The notes: generated by a model from the letters alone, not told the origin. Positions 38,257 through 47,443 are shown, counted from the first letter of the stretch. The stretch: DNA of 64,000 bases from Hyphomicrobiales bacterium (GCA_900471815.1 UICE01000005.1:85405-149404); one strand, 5' to 3'. Program-made: numbers and translations.

Positions 38257-39585
38257 ATGAATGAAGCGCGGGACGCCGACTGGTTTGCTCAAAAGCTGAA
38301 AGACCGGACAATTCGCGGTATTGCAATAGAAACCAGCGCATTAATCCGTGGGGGTGCATTGCCCGTGGGAACCAAGCTCCCGGCCATCCGCGATCTTGCT
38401 TTTGCGCTCGGAATTAGCCCTGCAACCATTTCGCATGCATGGCATGAGTTACGTCGGCAAAAGATTATCAGCGGGCGAGGCCGCAATGGGACATGGGTCA
38501 GCGGTGACCGTTTTATGGCGCAGCCGGCGCGTCTGGCGAGTGTTGGCAATTACGGAAAGGGCGCGTTGGATCTCACTGCCGCCGTGCCGGATGTCACGCT
38601 GCTGCCCCAACTTGCCCAGGCCATGGCTTATGGTGCTTCGGCTGAAAATCTTAATAGCTATGAGCGCAGCCGCATCCTTCCCGAACTGGAAATCGAAGCA
38701 AGAAAGACCTGGCCCTATGAGCCGGAAGCCTTCCTTGCAACAAATGGTGGCTACAATGCTGTTTATACACTGATACACGCTCTGGTCCTTCCGGGCGCCA
38801 GCGTAGCGGTAGAAGACCCCACCGGGATGCGCTTGCTGGATATTCTGGAAGATCGCGGTGTGCGTATCATTCCCGTGACGTGCGATAATGAGGGCCCAAC
38901 ACCTTCATCGCTGGAGGAAGCGCTGAAATTTCGGCCCGTCGCCTTCCTGTTTCAGCCACGTGTTCATTCCGTCACAGGCCAAAGCGTCAGTCCGCAGCGC
39001 ATGGAGCGCTTGGCCGAGATTTTGCGTGAGACGGATACATTGATTGTTGAAGACGATGGCGTTGCCGATATTAGCGAGTCCCCGAGGCATTCGCTTGGCC
39101 GTTTTTATCCCGACCGGGTCATCCACATTTTGTCTTATTCAAAAACGCATGGCCCTGATCTGCGCCTGGCTGTGCTTTCAAGTTCGCGGGCGATCGTTGA
39201 ACAGATACAGTCTTATCGCAGCTTTAGCGCAGGCTGGACAAGCCGTATCCTGCAGGCAGCCGCGGCTTGGCTGCTGCGCGATGAAGCAACACACGAAACA
39301 TTGCGCCAGGCGCGGGCAATCTACCAGACAAGACGCGGCAACCTTGTTGCGGCATTGCGGGAAAGAAATGTCAAAGCAGCTTCTGGCGGAGGCTTATGCG
39401 CCTGGGTTTGCGTTTCGTCCGAGCCCTTTGCCATGGTGACAATGGCGGCGCGCGGCATAGCTGTTCATCCCGGAGCCAAATTTTCAATTCTCCCCAGCAG
39501 CCACCTGCGGGTGGCTACGGCCACTTTGTCAAATCGCTGCAAGGAGGTGGCCGATGCCATTGCTCTGGCGGCAGTGCATCGTTGA
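38257..39585 (+). CDS. MocR-type (GntR HTH + aminotransferase fold) regulator
   Basis: A 442-residue regulator. The N-terminal winged helix holds LPAIRDLAFALGISPATISHAWHELRRQ; the rest is a fold-type I aminotransferase-like domain with ATNGGYNAVYTLIHALVLPG, EDDGVADI and the PLP-lysine segment SYSKTHGPDLRLAV. Such regulators sense PLP or amino-compound aldimines. GGTGA precedes the ATG at 38257. Upstream in-frame ATGs at 38209 and 38245 would run across or abut the operator. It likely controls the divergent amino-acid-type transport operon and itself. Confidence 0.9.
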   Translation: MNEARDADWFAQKLKDRTIRGIAIETSALIRGGALPVGTKLPAIRDLAFALGISPATISHAWHELRRQKIISGRGRNGTWVSGDRFMAQPARLASVGNYGKGALDLTAAVPDVTLLPQLAQAMAYGASAENLNSYERSRILPELEIEARKTWPYEPEAFLATNGGYNAVYTLIHALVLPGASVAVEDPTGMRLLDILEDRGVRIIPVTCDNEGPTPSSLEEALKFRPVAFLFQPRVHSVTGQSVSPQRMERLAEILRETDTLIVEDDGVADISESPRHSLGRFYPDRVIHILSYSKTHGPDLRLAVLSSSRAIVEQIQSYRSFSAGWTSRILQAAAAWLLRDEATHETLRQARAIYQTRRGNLVAALRERNVKAASGGGLCAWVCVSSEPFAMVTMAARGIAVHPGAKFSILPSSHLRVATATLSNRCKEVADAIALAAVHR

Positions 39586-39632
39586 ATAATTTCACGTTTT
39601 CGTTTGCAAGGGGCAGGCCAAAGTAGATACGC

Positions 39633-39960
39633 CGTGATTGAAGTTGAATCCACTACCTACAGTTTTCTGCTGCGTACAAACAGGGAAGTTGTGAGAAAAC
39701 GTTCCTTTGAAAATGCCGATAAGAGGCCAATTTTTCCTATTTCGATTGTAGCGTCGATGTCTACAATTCCCATTAAAGTTTGTAACGAAATGATTATCCA
39801 CTGACCGCTTTGTACTGAGAGGGCGACTGTGTTCCGGAAAGTTTGGCGCAAATTCGCGTGGTATATAAGCATTTTTGTGCAAACTGTCTAAGCATATTGA
39901 GGCTCAAGAACCTAGGCACGTGTGCTGATGCGACGACTGCTTCGCGCCTTCGTCTCGTCA
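39633..39960 (+). repeat. Dispersed non-coding repeat R, copy 3
   Basis: Full-length copy: CTACCTACAG-TTTCTGCTGCGTA, core CCTTTGAAAATGCCGATAA, dyad ATTGTAG-N9-CTACAAT (39745-39767), CCCATTAAAGTTTGTA, and the right block CGACTGCTTCGCGCCTTC (39934-39951), identical to 11127-11144. No gene is seen in it or in 39961-40107. Confidence 0.75.
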
Positions 39961-40107
39961 TAGGGTCCACTCTAACGGCATCTCCAATGAGGACATGGAG
40001 CGGTCTGAGGTGGCTGCATGTTTGTATCAACAGCGGTCCTTCCGCGTGAGAATGGAGGCGGGAACAGAATCCGCCGCCATTTCATTGACGTCACCTGCAT
40101 GGGAAGC

Positions 40108-40520
40108 TTAGATATCAGAGAGAACAGTCAGATCACCCATCCGCCAGACATTGTCGACCGTGTTGCGGGTGATGACCCAGACGTCGCCGCTTCTAGCCAG
40201 CTCGACGTCGTAGCGGTTCTTCATGAGGTAATAACGCGAGGGATCGCTGCGAGGAACGTGCTGGGCTTCCACGAGCACGTCCATGCGTGCCGTGTCACCA
40301 TTGATGGTCACACGTGGATTGCTGACGGAGTGGGTGGTGTCCAGTGTACCAAGCGACGTCAACAGGGCCGTGACAATGAAATCCCCGCCTTCAATGACTG
40401 GATATTCGAACCCGGCCTTGGCGGCGGCCGGTCGGAAGTCCGAGATCGCGTTTTCTGCGAGCGACGACGAGAGAAGCTCCTTGTCTCGGAGGTCGATACC
40501 TGCTGCGAAGCGATACGCAG
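40108..40520 (-). pseudogene. NTF2-like (SnoaL-type) protein, N-terminally truncated
   Basis: An open frame from about 40520 to the stop at 40108 reads AYRFAAGIDLRDKELLSSLA, DFRPAAAKAGFEYPVIEGG, LGTLDTTHSVSNPRVTINGD and ARMDVLVEAQHVPRSDPSRY: a SnoaL_4/NTF2-like fold protein. The first 20-30 residues and any start upstream are missing, because the sequence abuts the NTPase fragment near 40515-40525. The only internal ATG (40362) would give a half-domain. I take it as a gene cut at an insertion or deletion junction. Confidence 0.68.
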
Positions 40521-43152
40521 TCGCCGCCGGCCACGTGGGGCGCCCCGAGGATGCGCCGCACCTCAGCGCCCTTGTCAGGTTTATCGCGCTGCTGCAGCCG
40601 GTCGCCCTTAACGACGACGAAACCTGGTCGGCCTATGCTACCTTTGCCAACCTGCCACTTCATGAGATTAAGCGGCTGCTTGACGCCTTGGCGCGTGCCG
40701 GCGTGCTGTTCCGGCGCGGCCAAACCTATCGTCTGTCACCCGACGTTCTTGCAGACTATCTGATTGAAGATCGCTGCGTGGCTTTCGACGGCAGTTCGAC
40801 CGGCTATGCTGAGCAGGTCTTCGACATCATTGATGACCGACTGAAGGGTCAGCTGCTGATCAACCTCGCGCGTCTCGACTGGCGTCGCAAGAATGGCGAC
40901 GTGGGAGAGAGCCGCCTGCTGGACGGGGTATGGGCGAAGCTGAACCCCTCGAATGAGCCATGGGACCCACAACTCGATGCAGTTGCCGACATCGCATTTT
41001 ACCAGCCTCGGCGTTGCCTGGACTTCGTCGAGAGGAAAGTCGCCGAAGACAACATCACGCCCAAGCTGGCAAGAATCTGCAAGTATGCCGCCTACAACCT
41101 AGATCACCTTGAGCGTGCCCTGGAGCTGTTGTGGGAACTTGGCCGGGATGACACTACGCTTCAGAACTCGAACACCGAACATGCCATCCGTATCTTAAAG
41201 GAACTGACGGAGCCCGAGCCCAAGAAGCCGCTGGCCTACATTGAGGGCGTGGTCGATTTTGGGCTGCAGCTTGCAAAGGAGAAGGATGCTTGGTCCCATC
41301 ACGCCAACCCGCTCGATTTCCTGTCGGGCGTGCTTTGCACGGAAGGCCACGAGACGGAGCCGGACAGACGGCAGTTGATTTTTCGCCCCTTCTTCATCAA
41401 TCCCGAAGGAATTCGCCCGTTACGGGAACGCGTGCTGGCGCTGATTTTTTTCTTCTCACCAACACAGACCCGGCAGTCGGGGCGAAGGCCGCCCAGGCGC
41501 TTCAGATCGCCATAAGATTTCCCATGGGCATGATGGGTGCTGACCCTGGCCCAATGAACCGCAAGCAGTGGACGGCGCAATTCGCCGAGACCATGCGGCA
41601 GTTGCTTGCGTTGGTTAGGGCCAATCCCCTTCATTCCGCGGTTCAGCTTGAGCTTGAGCGGGCGTTGGCGTGGCAGGCGGGGCATGGCCCGGCAGAGCTG
41701 TCAAAACTGGCGCACGAGATTATTGATGCCTTCTCCATGACGCTTGAGGCGAGAACGGATCGCGCTCTCGCGGATGGCTACGGCATGCATGCGCGGCTCG
41801 TGTCGCGGGCAGATGGGGAAGCCACGTGGAAGTCCTCCCTTGATACCCTCACGCTTGAGCTGATCGACAAATTTCCTGACAAAGGGGAACTGGTCGCCTT
41901 TGTGGGGGCCCGGTTGCGCGACCTCAGCCGGGGATCGCGACTGGATAACGGAAGCGCCTATGTCCTTGTCGACAAGCTGCTGGCCGCTGACACGGAGCTC
42001 TGCCGCACGATCATTGCCGAAGCGGAGAAAGACCCGGAAGGTATGATCGCAAACTACGCCGCCGTGGCCCTCAGTTACCTGTTTGGTGCTGACGCGACAG
42101 CCTTTCGCGAGGTCGTAGCCCGCTTTGCAGACTCGTCCCCAGAGCCGCTCCAAGCTATCGCTGCGAACGCGGTGGGCTTTCGCGTGTATGACCAGCAAAA
42201 CACCGAACCTAGTGATATCGCCATCGTACGGCAACTGCTGGCGCACAACAGCGAAAACATCACGCTGAGAGCTTTGAGGGCTATACGGCAACTCGCCAAA
42301 AATAACCCCGAAGCAGCCAAGGACCTCATTCTGGACCTGAACATAACGTCCGAACGCATGGCGGATGATGTTGCGGTGCTGTTCGCGTTCCAGAACGAAA
42401 TCCCGCTGGACCTTCTCTCAGATGATGAACTTGGCCGCCTGTTGGACAAGTTTGCCGACCTGCCTAAACTCGAAGGGCACTGGGTACAGATCCTTTTCAC
42501 CGCGCTCAGCCGCAGGATTCCACACCGGGTGCTGAGGTTCTTTATCGCCCGTCTTGAGGCCGCAGCTGGCCACCGAGAGGATGATGAGGTCTTCAGGGCG
42601 GTCAATCACGGTCCATGGCTGCAAAGCCGTCTGGCGTTCAGGCAGACGCCATATACACGCGACCTCATCATGGAATTCACGAACTGGTGGAGGGGTGCCA
42701 GCAACGACGTGTGGTTGCTGGACTATAGCGCGCGGACGGCGTTTGAGGCCATGTTTGCCCCCTTCGATGACGAGCTTGTTTCGATCCTCGACGAGTGGTT
42801 GGAGACGGCTCAACTGGACGACTTCAAATATATCGCTGCGATTCTGCGGGAAGCCGACAGCTCCTTCATCTTCCGTTACCCGGCCTTCTTGCTCCGGCTT
42901 TTCGAGCAGGCGCGGCAGTTCGGTGTAAAAACGAAGAAAATGGTGTTGACGGAACTGTTCTGCTCGGCGATTGCCGGGCCGCGCAGCGGGACAGCAGGTG
43001 AGCCGTTCCCCCAGGATCTTAACATGAAGAAAGCGGCGGAAGAGGCCTTGGTCAAGTGTCCGCCGAATTCGCCGCTGCGCCAGCTTTATGAGCAGGTCAT
43101 CAGGCACGCCGATGCCGAGATACGGCGTCAGAGCGAATGGGAGGACGACTAG
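40520..43152 (+). pseudogene. Large STAND/NACHT-like NTPase, 5'-truncated and frameshifted
   Basis: A long coding stretch without its N-terminal ATPase domain. It starts abruptly with a winged-helix-like region (ETWSAYATFANLPLHEIKRL, GQTYRLSPDVLADYLIEDR), as follows the P-loop domain in STAND-type NTPases, and continues as about 800 residues of helical HEAT/TPR-like repeats to DAEIRRQSEWEDD. At 41444-41452 (ATTTTTTTC) the frame changes by -1; the heptamer T TTT TTC is a classical slippery site, but a homopolymer indel explains it as well. No P-loop is present, so the protein cannot function as an NTPase here. The nuclease and membrane-protein genes follow. Family assignment rests on architecture only. 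Confidence 0.62.
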
Positions 43153-43154
43153 GC

Positions 43155-43334
43155 GTGGCACGCGTACCCCGCCCCGGCAAGCACTGCAGTCTGCGCTTCG
43201 GCGGTGGCGAAAAGCTTGTCATCCAAGCGGACGGGGCCCTAGCTGTTGGTGCGTTGGTAGCGATCGTCGCCCTGATTTTTGTGTTTAGCGGAGGCACCGA
43301 ATTGCTGCTGTGGCTCAACGGCAGTTCGTCGTAA
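43155..43334 (+). CDS. Small single-span membrane protein
   Basis: A 59-residue protein starting with GTG 2 bp after the NTPase stop. Residues 1-28 are polar (RVPRPGKHCSLRFGGGEKL); one hydrophobic helix follows (ALAVGALVAIVALIFVF), then a short tail. GGGAGG lies about 10 nt upstream. I recognise no family. Tight spacing suggests co-expression with the NTPase and nuclease; short membrane proteins often act as effectors or anchors in defence modules (inference). Confidence 0.5.
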   Translation: MARVPRPGKHCSLRFGGGEKLVIQADGALAVGALVAIVALIFVFSGGTELLLWLNGSSS

Positions 43335-43427
43335 TAAAGCGGAACCGCGCGTGACCGTCTCGATTTGCTGCTTCTCTTCAGCCGTCTCGGGCGGCTGATA
43401 CGCTGGTTTCTAATGATGGGCGCTATT

Positions 43428-43976
43428 ATGGCAGAACACGATCCTCGCGCAATTCTTTCGGCATTCGCCGAAGCTCTTGCAGACCTCCTACAAGATGCCG
43501 ATCTTGTGCGAGCGGGGCCGGAGGAAATCTCCATCACCACTGAACTCGCGATGAAGATAGACCGTTACTTTACCGGTTGGCGGGCCAGTCCGGAATGGAC
43601 ACGGCGCGAGGCGGAAGAGAAAAAGATTGCCTGGAATGACGAAGCCGGCGCGCTAAGACTTAAGAAAATCCGACCCGACATTATCGTACATCATATGCAC
43701 AAGCAGGACGAAAACTTGCTGGTGGTGGAAGCCAAACGGGTTCAGAATACGTCATTCGAGGACGATATCCGCAAGCTCACCCTCATGACGCTCGAACACA
43801 GCGTCCATCCCGAATATCACTATGGCCACGTCGTTGGTGTCCAGCTGGTGATAGACCTGCCGAACAGGTTTGTCGCCCGGCATGACGTTTACCGATTGGG
43901 TTCCATTAACGCCGAGTTGACAACATGGTTCGCCACCGCTCTCGCTGCGGCTATTCAGCGTAGGACCCCCGCTTAA
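43428..43976 (+). CDS. PD-(D/E)XK nuclease-like protein
   Basis: About 182 residues with the PD-(D/E)XK core: IRPDIIVHH (Asp84), then LLVVEAKRV with Glu101 and Lys103, spaced 17 residues apart as in restriction-type nucleases, and an N-terminal helix carrying a Glu. The fold prediction is from motif only. Start choice is uncertain: ATG 43428 is used, with ATG 43413/43416 and TTG 43365 in frame. It is the third gene after the NTPase fragment and membrane protein, and I infer that it belongs to the same module. It appears intact, so it may still be active. Confidence 0.65.
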   Translation: MAEHDPRAILSAFAEALADLLQDADLVRAGPEEISITTELAMKIDRYFTGWRASPEWTRREAEEKKIAWNDEAGALRLKKIRPDIIVHHMHKQDENLLVVEAKRVQNTSFEDDIRKLTLMTLEHSVHPEYHYGHVVGVQLVIDLPNRFVARHDVYRLGSINAELTTWFATALAAAIQRRTPA

Positions 43977-44062
43977 GAGATGGCAAGGGGGACAATGGCG
44001 AGTGTGTTATTCCAACCGTGCCGCGACGGAAGCAGATACGTCCCAGCGAAGAGGAGTAGAAT

Positions 44063-44690
44063 ATGGCTCCCCTTACATTCAGCGCGCAGGGCTTCGTTTT
44101 TCAAGACGGTATGAATATCCTACTCAAAAGCTACTCGGCGGCTCAGGATGCCTTGAATGAGGTTATAGACCGGCAGCGTGATGACGCGTTTGCATACCAG
44201 CAAGAACTCGAAATGGGCGGCAATGGATCGGCGAGCGCGACGAAGACGGCGCGGTTATTTGGGACCAAGAGCAGATCCTCTCTCATCGCGTAGAGGAAGC
44301 CGAAGGAGCGTCTGCCGCACTCCGGAAGGCGTTCGTCATCAGCTTCTACCATCGTTGGGAGCTGTCGGCGCTCAAGTGGGTCGGGAAGGATCGATTGGAT
44401 CACCTCGAGCTTGAGGCGGAAGTTAAAGCGTTGGGGTACCCCATCGACCCTGCGCTCAATGATGTGCGGCTGTTGGTCAACACCTTGAAGCACGACAACT
44501 CGAAGTGGGGCTTGCAGTTGTGAGAACGACGTCAAGGCGCATTCTTCACCGGCTTCACTCCCGACGCGAAGAACATCAGCTGGTACGATAGCATCCGGCT
44601 CAAAACGATGATGTTGAGATGATCTGGAATATCGTCGCGTCGTCAGGTCCGACAATAAAGACGGTACGGTCCAGCGAGCCCAATCCATAA
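44063..44690 (+). pseudogene. HEPN-like protein broken by two frameshifts and one stop
   Basis: Conceptual repair gives about 205 residues: MAPLTFSAQGFVFQDGMNIL, a helical LLKSYSAAQDALNEVIDRQR, a shift near 44212 to QWIGERDEDGAVIWDQEQIL, SFYHRWELSALKWVGKDRLD, and LLVNTLKHDNSKWGLQL. An in-frame TGA at 44521-44523 is followed by FFTGFTPDAKNISWYDSIRL, then a shift near 44604 to DDVEMIWNIVASSGP and a stop at 44690. The NTLKH block resembles the helix end of HEPN-fold proteins. GAGGAG precedes the ATG. Clearly decayed. HEPN proteins are common in toxin-antitoxin and defence loci. Confidence 0.6.
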
Positions 44691-44751
44691 GCTTTGCATT
44701 TGCCGTCCCGGACGAACGGCAGCAATCACGCTTGGACCAGCCGAAAGCCGC

Positions 44752-44930
44752 CAGTCCACTCCCGGCCCCATCTCGGTCAGTCAAGGGCACTAGCTCCGTG
44801 ATTGTTTAAGGGAAGGTGCATAATGCGTATTTGGCTAAGCTAACGGTGCCAGTGATTAGCTCGAACTAATGACTGATGGCTCATGAGAAAGCTAATTTTG
44901 ACTTCCCTTCGCCTTGAAGGGAAATGAAAC
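44752..44930 (+). repeat. Dispersed non-coding repeat B, copy 3
   Basis: Best-preserved copy: CAGTCCACTCCCGGCCCCAT, CTCGGTCAGTCAAGGGCACT, AGCTCCGTGATTG, GATGGCTCATGAGAAAGCTA and the closing hairpin TTCCCTTCGCCTTGAAGGGA. It lies right of the HEPN-like pseudogene. 44931-45191 holds no gene, but 45148-45180 resembles the motif region at 47350. Confidence 0.65.
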
Positions 44931-45191
44931 GCAGGCCCACTCAATGCGGATACTTGGACTTTAGCTTCAACTTCGAACTTATGAACGCTAAGCGAAACAG
45001 TTGGGCGCTATGCGATTAGCTGGTATTGCGGGAAAGTTTTCCCAAATAGAGGGCAGTTTCATAGTTGGGATCGCGATTTTTGCGTCATGTGTTTGCAGCG
45101 ATGGTATCATGCAGTGTGGCTATAGCGTCCAGCGAAACCCGCCTGATAAAAATTGCATCAATAGTTTCGACTTTATTGCGTCAAACGGCGT

Positions 45192-45225
45192 AATGGAAAG
45201 GGCGGCTGAAGCCGCCCTTTCCATT
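45192..45225. terminator. Intrinsic terminator downstream of MFS gene
   Basis: A perfect 15-bp stem (AATGGAAAGGGCGGC, loop TGAA, then its complement) directly follows the stop of the minus-strand MFS gene at 45231. A/T-rich flanks on the plus side (ATTATTATTT) make it usable in that direction too. Confidence 0.82.
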
Positions 45226-45230
45226 ATTAT

Positions 45231-46829
45231 TTACCCCGCCCCTGGCCGATTGATCGTCAGGAAGTGACGAACAACGGGTTTGTCCGGACCAATATGGTAG
45301 GTCAGAACCTTTCCCTGCAGGTCGGCATCAGCGTTGGAAACCCGCTTGTGCTGGCGAAGGTGTTCGGCCCAGGATTCTACCATGAACCACTCGACGATCT
45401 TTTCCGGATCTGCGGAGTCTTCGGTTACACCCCACCCATAGGCACCATCGCGGCGGCGTTCGTTAGAAAGGTGATCGATAGCACGCAGGAAGGCAGAACG
45501 ATGCTCTTTCGTTACCTTGTACTCGATGAGGATCAGGACAGGACCACGGTCATGGGCAACAGGCTCGGCGACCAGTGGTTCGGGCCAGTGGTTGGACGGC
45601 ACCATGTTGGCGTCACCAGCCGGGAGTTTTACGCGGTGCATGATGAGCCCCGCGACGAGCAAGCCGGTTGCACCGACAAGCAATGTCATCTGAATGCCAA
45701 CGGCCTCGCCCACAGCACCCCAGCCGAGACTGCCTGCCGTCATGGCTCCGTTGAATACGGTCAGATAGACAGCAAGGCCGCGTCCACGCACCCAGTTGGG
45801 AAGAACAGCCTGGGCTGCTCCATTAAGGGTCGTCAGGGCGGTGATCCAAGCACCACCGAGGAACAGGAGAGCGATAATGGCGACGATCTTCGTCGGGGCG
45901 AGAGAAAGGACACCCATGACGACTGCGGTGATCAGCGCAGCGCCAAGAAGCAGACCATCCGAGCTCAGGCGTTCGCGCAGCTTCGGCATGACCAGGGCAC
46001 CGCCGATCGCACCGGCACCGACCGCACCAAGCAGAATACCGTAGAAGCTGGCGTCGCCACCCAGCAATTGGCGGGCGACGAGAGGAAGAAGAGCCCAGAT
46101 TGCACTGGCAAAAGCAAAGAAGATTGCTGCTCTCAGAAGGATTACATGTAGCAGTCGGCTGGACCGGGTGTAGCGAAGCCCGGCTCGGAATGCGCCGAAG
46201 AAGTTTTCCTGCAACGCATCGTTGCCATTCTTGGGCCGCGGCCACCAGACAAGGGCAGCGATCACGACGATATAACTTGCGACGTCTGCGCCATAGGTAA
46301 TACCCGCACCGAAGGCTGCGAGGAGCAGGCCGCCGGCGGCAGGGCCAATCGAACGAGCAATATTGATGCCGAGTGAGTTGAGCGCCACTGCGCTTTTCAC
46401 GTCCTCATGCTTTACCAGTTCCGGCACAATCGCCTGCCAGGTTGGCCCCATCAGCGCGGCGCCGATGCCGCCGAGAAAGGTGAGGCCGATCAGTGCGCTG
46501 ACGGAAAGCATTCCTGTCTGCGATAGAACCATCAGCGAGATACTCACGGAGGCCAGCAGGACCTGGACCGCGATCAGGAATTTGCGGCGATCGAGAATGT
46601 CTGTGAGAACGCCCGCAGGAATCGCCAGAAGAAAGATTGGCAGTGTTCCGGCCGCCTGAACCATGGCGACCGCGGCAGGCGATGCCGAGAGATCCGTCAT
46701 CAGCCAGGAGCTGGCGACATCGCGCATGAAGCTTCCGGTATTGCCGAGAACCGTTGCAATCCACAGGACCGCGAAGACGGGCTGTGCGAGAGGAGCAAAG
46801 GTGCCCCCGGATGTTTTCGTGGTGCTCAT
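45231..46829 (-). CDS. MFS transporter with C-terminal monooxygenase-like extension
   Basis: A 532-residue transporter of the MFS_3 (EntS-like) group: FAVLWIATVLGNTGSFMRDV, AAGTLPIFLLAIPAGVLTDILDRRK, GGIGAALMGPTWQAIVPELV, NSLGINIARSIGPAAGGLLL. After about residue 415 it carries a soluble 110-residue tail (VLILIEYKVTKEHRSAFLRA...HLRQHKRVSNADADLQGKVL) resembling small antibiotic-biosynthesis-monooxygenase (dimeric alpha/beta barrel) domains; this fusion is known in the subfamily. Its start overlaps the DoxX stop by 4 nt. It probably exports a toxic or signalling small molecule. Confidence 0.88.
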   Translation of the reverse strand: MSTTKTSGGTFAPLAQPVFAVLWIATVLGNTGSFMRDVASSWLMTDLSASPAAVAMVQAAGTLPIFLLAIPAGVLTDILDRRKFLIAVQVLLASVSISLMVLSQTGMLSVSALIGLTFLGGIGAALMGPTWQAIVPELVKHEDVKSAVALNSLGINIARSIGPAAGGLLLAAFGAGITYGADVASYIVVIAALVWWPRPKNGNDALQENFFGAFRAGLRYTRSSRLLHVILLRAAIFFAFASAIWALLPLVARQLLGGDASFYGILLGAVGAGAIGGALVMPKLRERLSSDGLLLGAALITAVVMGVLSLAPTKIVAIIALLFLGGAWITALTTLNGAAQAVLPNWVRGRGLAVYLTVFNGAMTAGSLGWGAVGEAVGIQMTLLVGATGLLVAGLIMHRVKLPAGDANMVPSNHWPEPLVAEPVAHDRGPVLILIEYKVTKEHRSAFLRAIDHLSNERRRDGAYGWGVTEDSADPEKIVEWFMVESWAEHLRQHKRVSNADADLQGKVLTYHIGPDKPVVRHFLTINRPGAG

Positions 46830-47269
46830 TTGCCCGCTCCCTTTGCAAGGTCGACCGCTGCAACGAAAATGAATGCACCAGCCAGACCGATGTGTTCGAA
46901 GAAGGCGTTGGTTGCCATCATACGGTCCATGCCGGGCGCCATTTCCCAGAAACGAAGAGCGATGAGCGTTGCGAGAAGCGTAAAGCCTGCAAGCGCGAGT
47001 GCGCCTGCCCAGCGCAGGAAGCCCGAGACCACCATGGCGGAGGCCGTCAACTCAAACACAATAACGGCGACTGCAAAGAGAACGGCAGGATGAAGACCAA
47101 AATGATTCATCTCGGCAAGGGCGCCATTGAAGTCAAAGAGCTTGGTGAGTGGGCCCTGGATATAGGCGGCACAAAGAGCAAGCAGCGAAGCCATTCTCGT
47201 AATGGGAGAGCGGACGACACGTGCCAGACCGCTTGAGGCTGAATTCGATACAGAGGATTGGTGGGTCAT
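46826..47269 (-). CDS. DoxX-family membrane protein
   Basis: A 147-residue integral membrane protein with four hydrophobic helices (ASLLALCAAYIQGPLTKLFDF, AVLFAVAVIVFELTASAMVV, LALAGFTLLATLIAL, EHIGLAGAFIFVAAVDLA), the DoxX layout. DoxX-type proteins are tied to redox and thiosulfate/quinone chemistry and often sit beside aromatic-detoxification genes. First gene of a two-gene operon with the MFS transporter. The promoter region 47270-47443 carries the shared ATTGCAATATT motif. Confidence 0.87.
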   Translation of the reverse strand: MTHQSSVSNSASSGLARVVRSPITRMASLLALCAAYIQGPLTKLFDFNGALAEMNHFGLHPAVLFAVAVIVFELTASAMVVSGFLRWAGALALAGFTLLATLIALRFWEMAPGMDRMMATNAFFEHIGLAGAFIFVAAVDLAKGAGK

Positions 47270-47345
47270 ATTCTGCTCCTTTATGGTCGCTGACGTGATC
47301 GAGCGGCCGCGTTTGACGGAGCGATATTGGCCGGTGATCGCTCTG

Positions 47346-47394
47346 GCAACAATTGCAGCAATAGTTTCGATTTAATTGCCAATATTGCAATTAT
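47346..47394 (-). promoter_or_regulatory. Candidate LysR-type operator upstream of doxX-MFS operon
   Basis: Read on the minus strand, AATTGCAATATTGGCAATTA (47374-47393) is followed by AATCGAAACTATTGCTGCAA. The first 12 bases are identical to motifs at 50634 and 53280, each upstream of another transcription unit of this region. A related copy lies at 45148-45178. Confidence 0.5.
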
Positions 47395-47443
47395 GGGATC
47401 GGGATCGCTTGGGCGAACAGAGGCCGCCCAAGCGAGGACAGGA

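Noticed and set aside
10951-39960. R copies considered as a CRISPR or other clustered array
   Set aside because: Copies are kilobases apart and hundreds of bases long; there is no short repeat-spacer periodicity.
45264-46151. 295-codon plus-strand open frame
   Set aside because: Antisense to the MFS gene; composition is that of a reversed membrane-protein gene.
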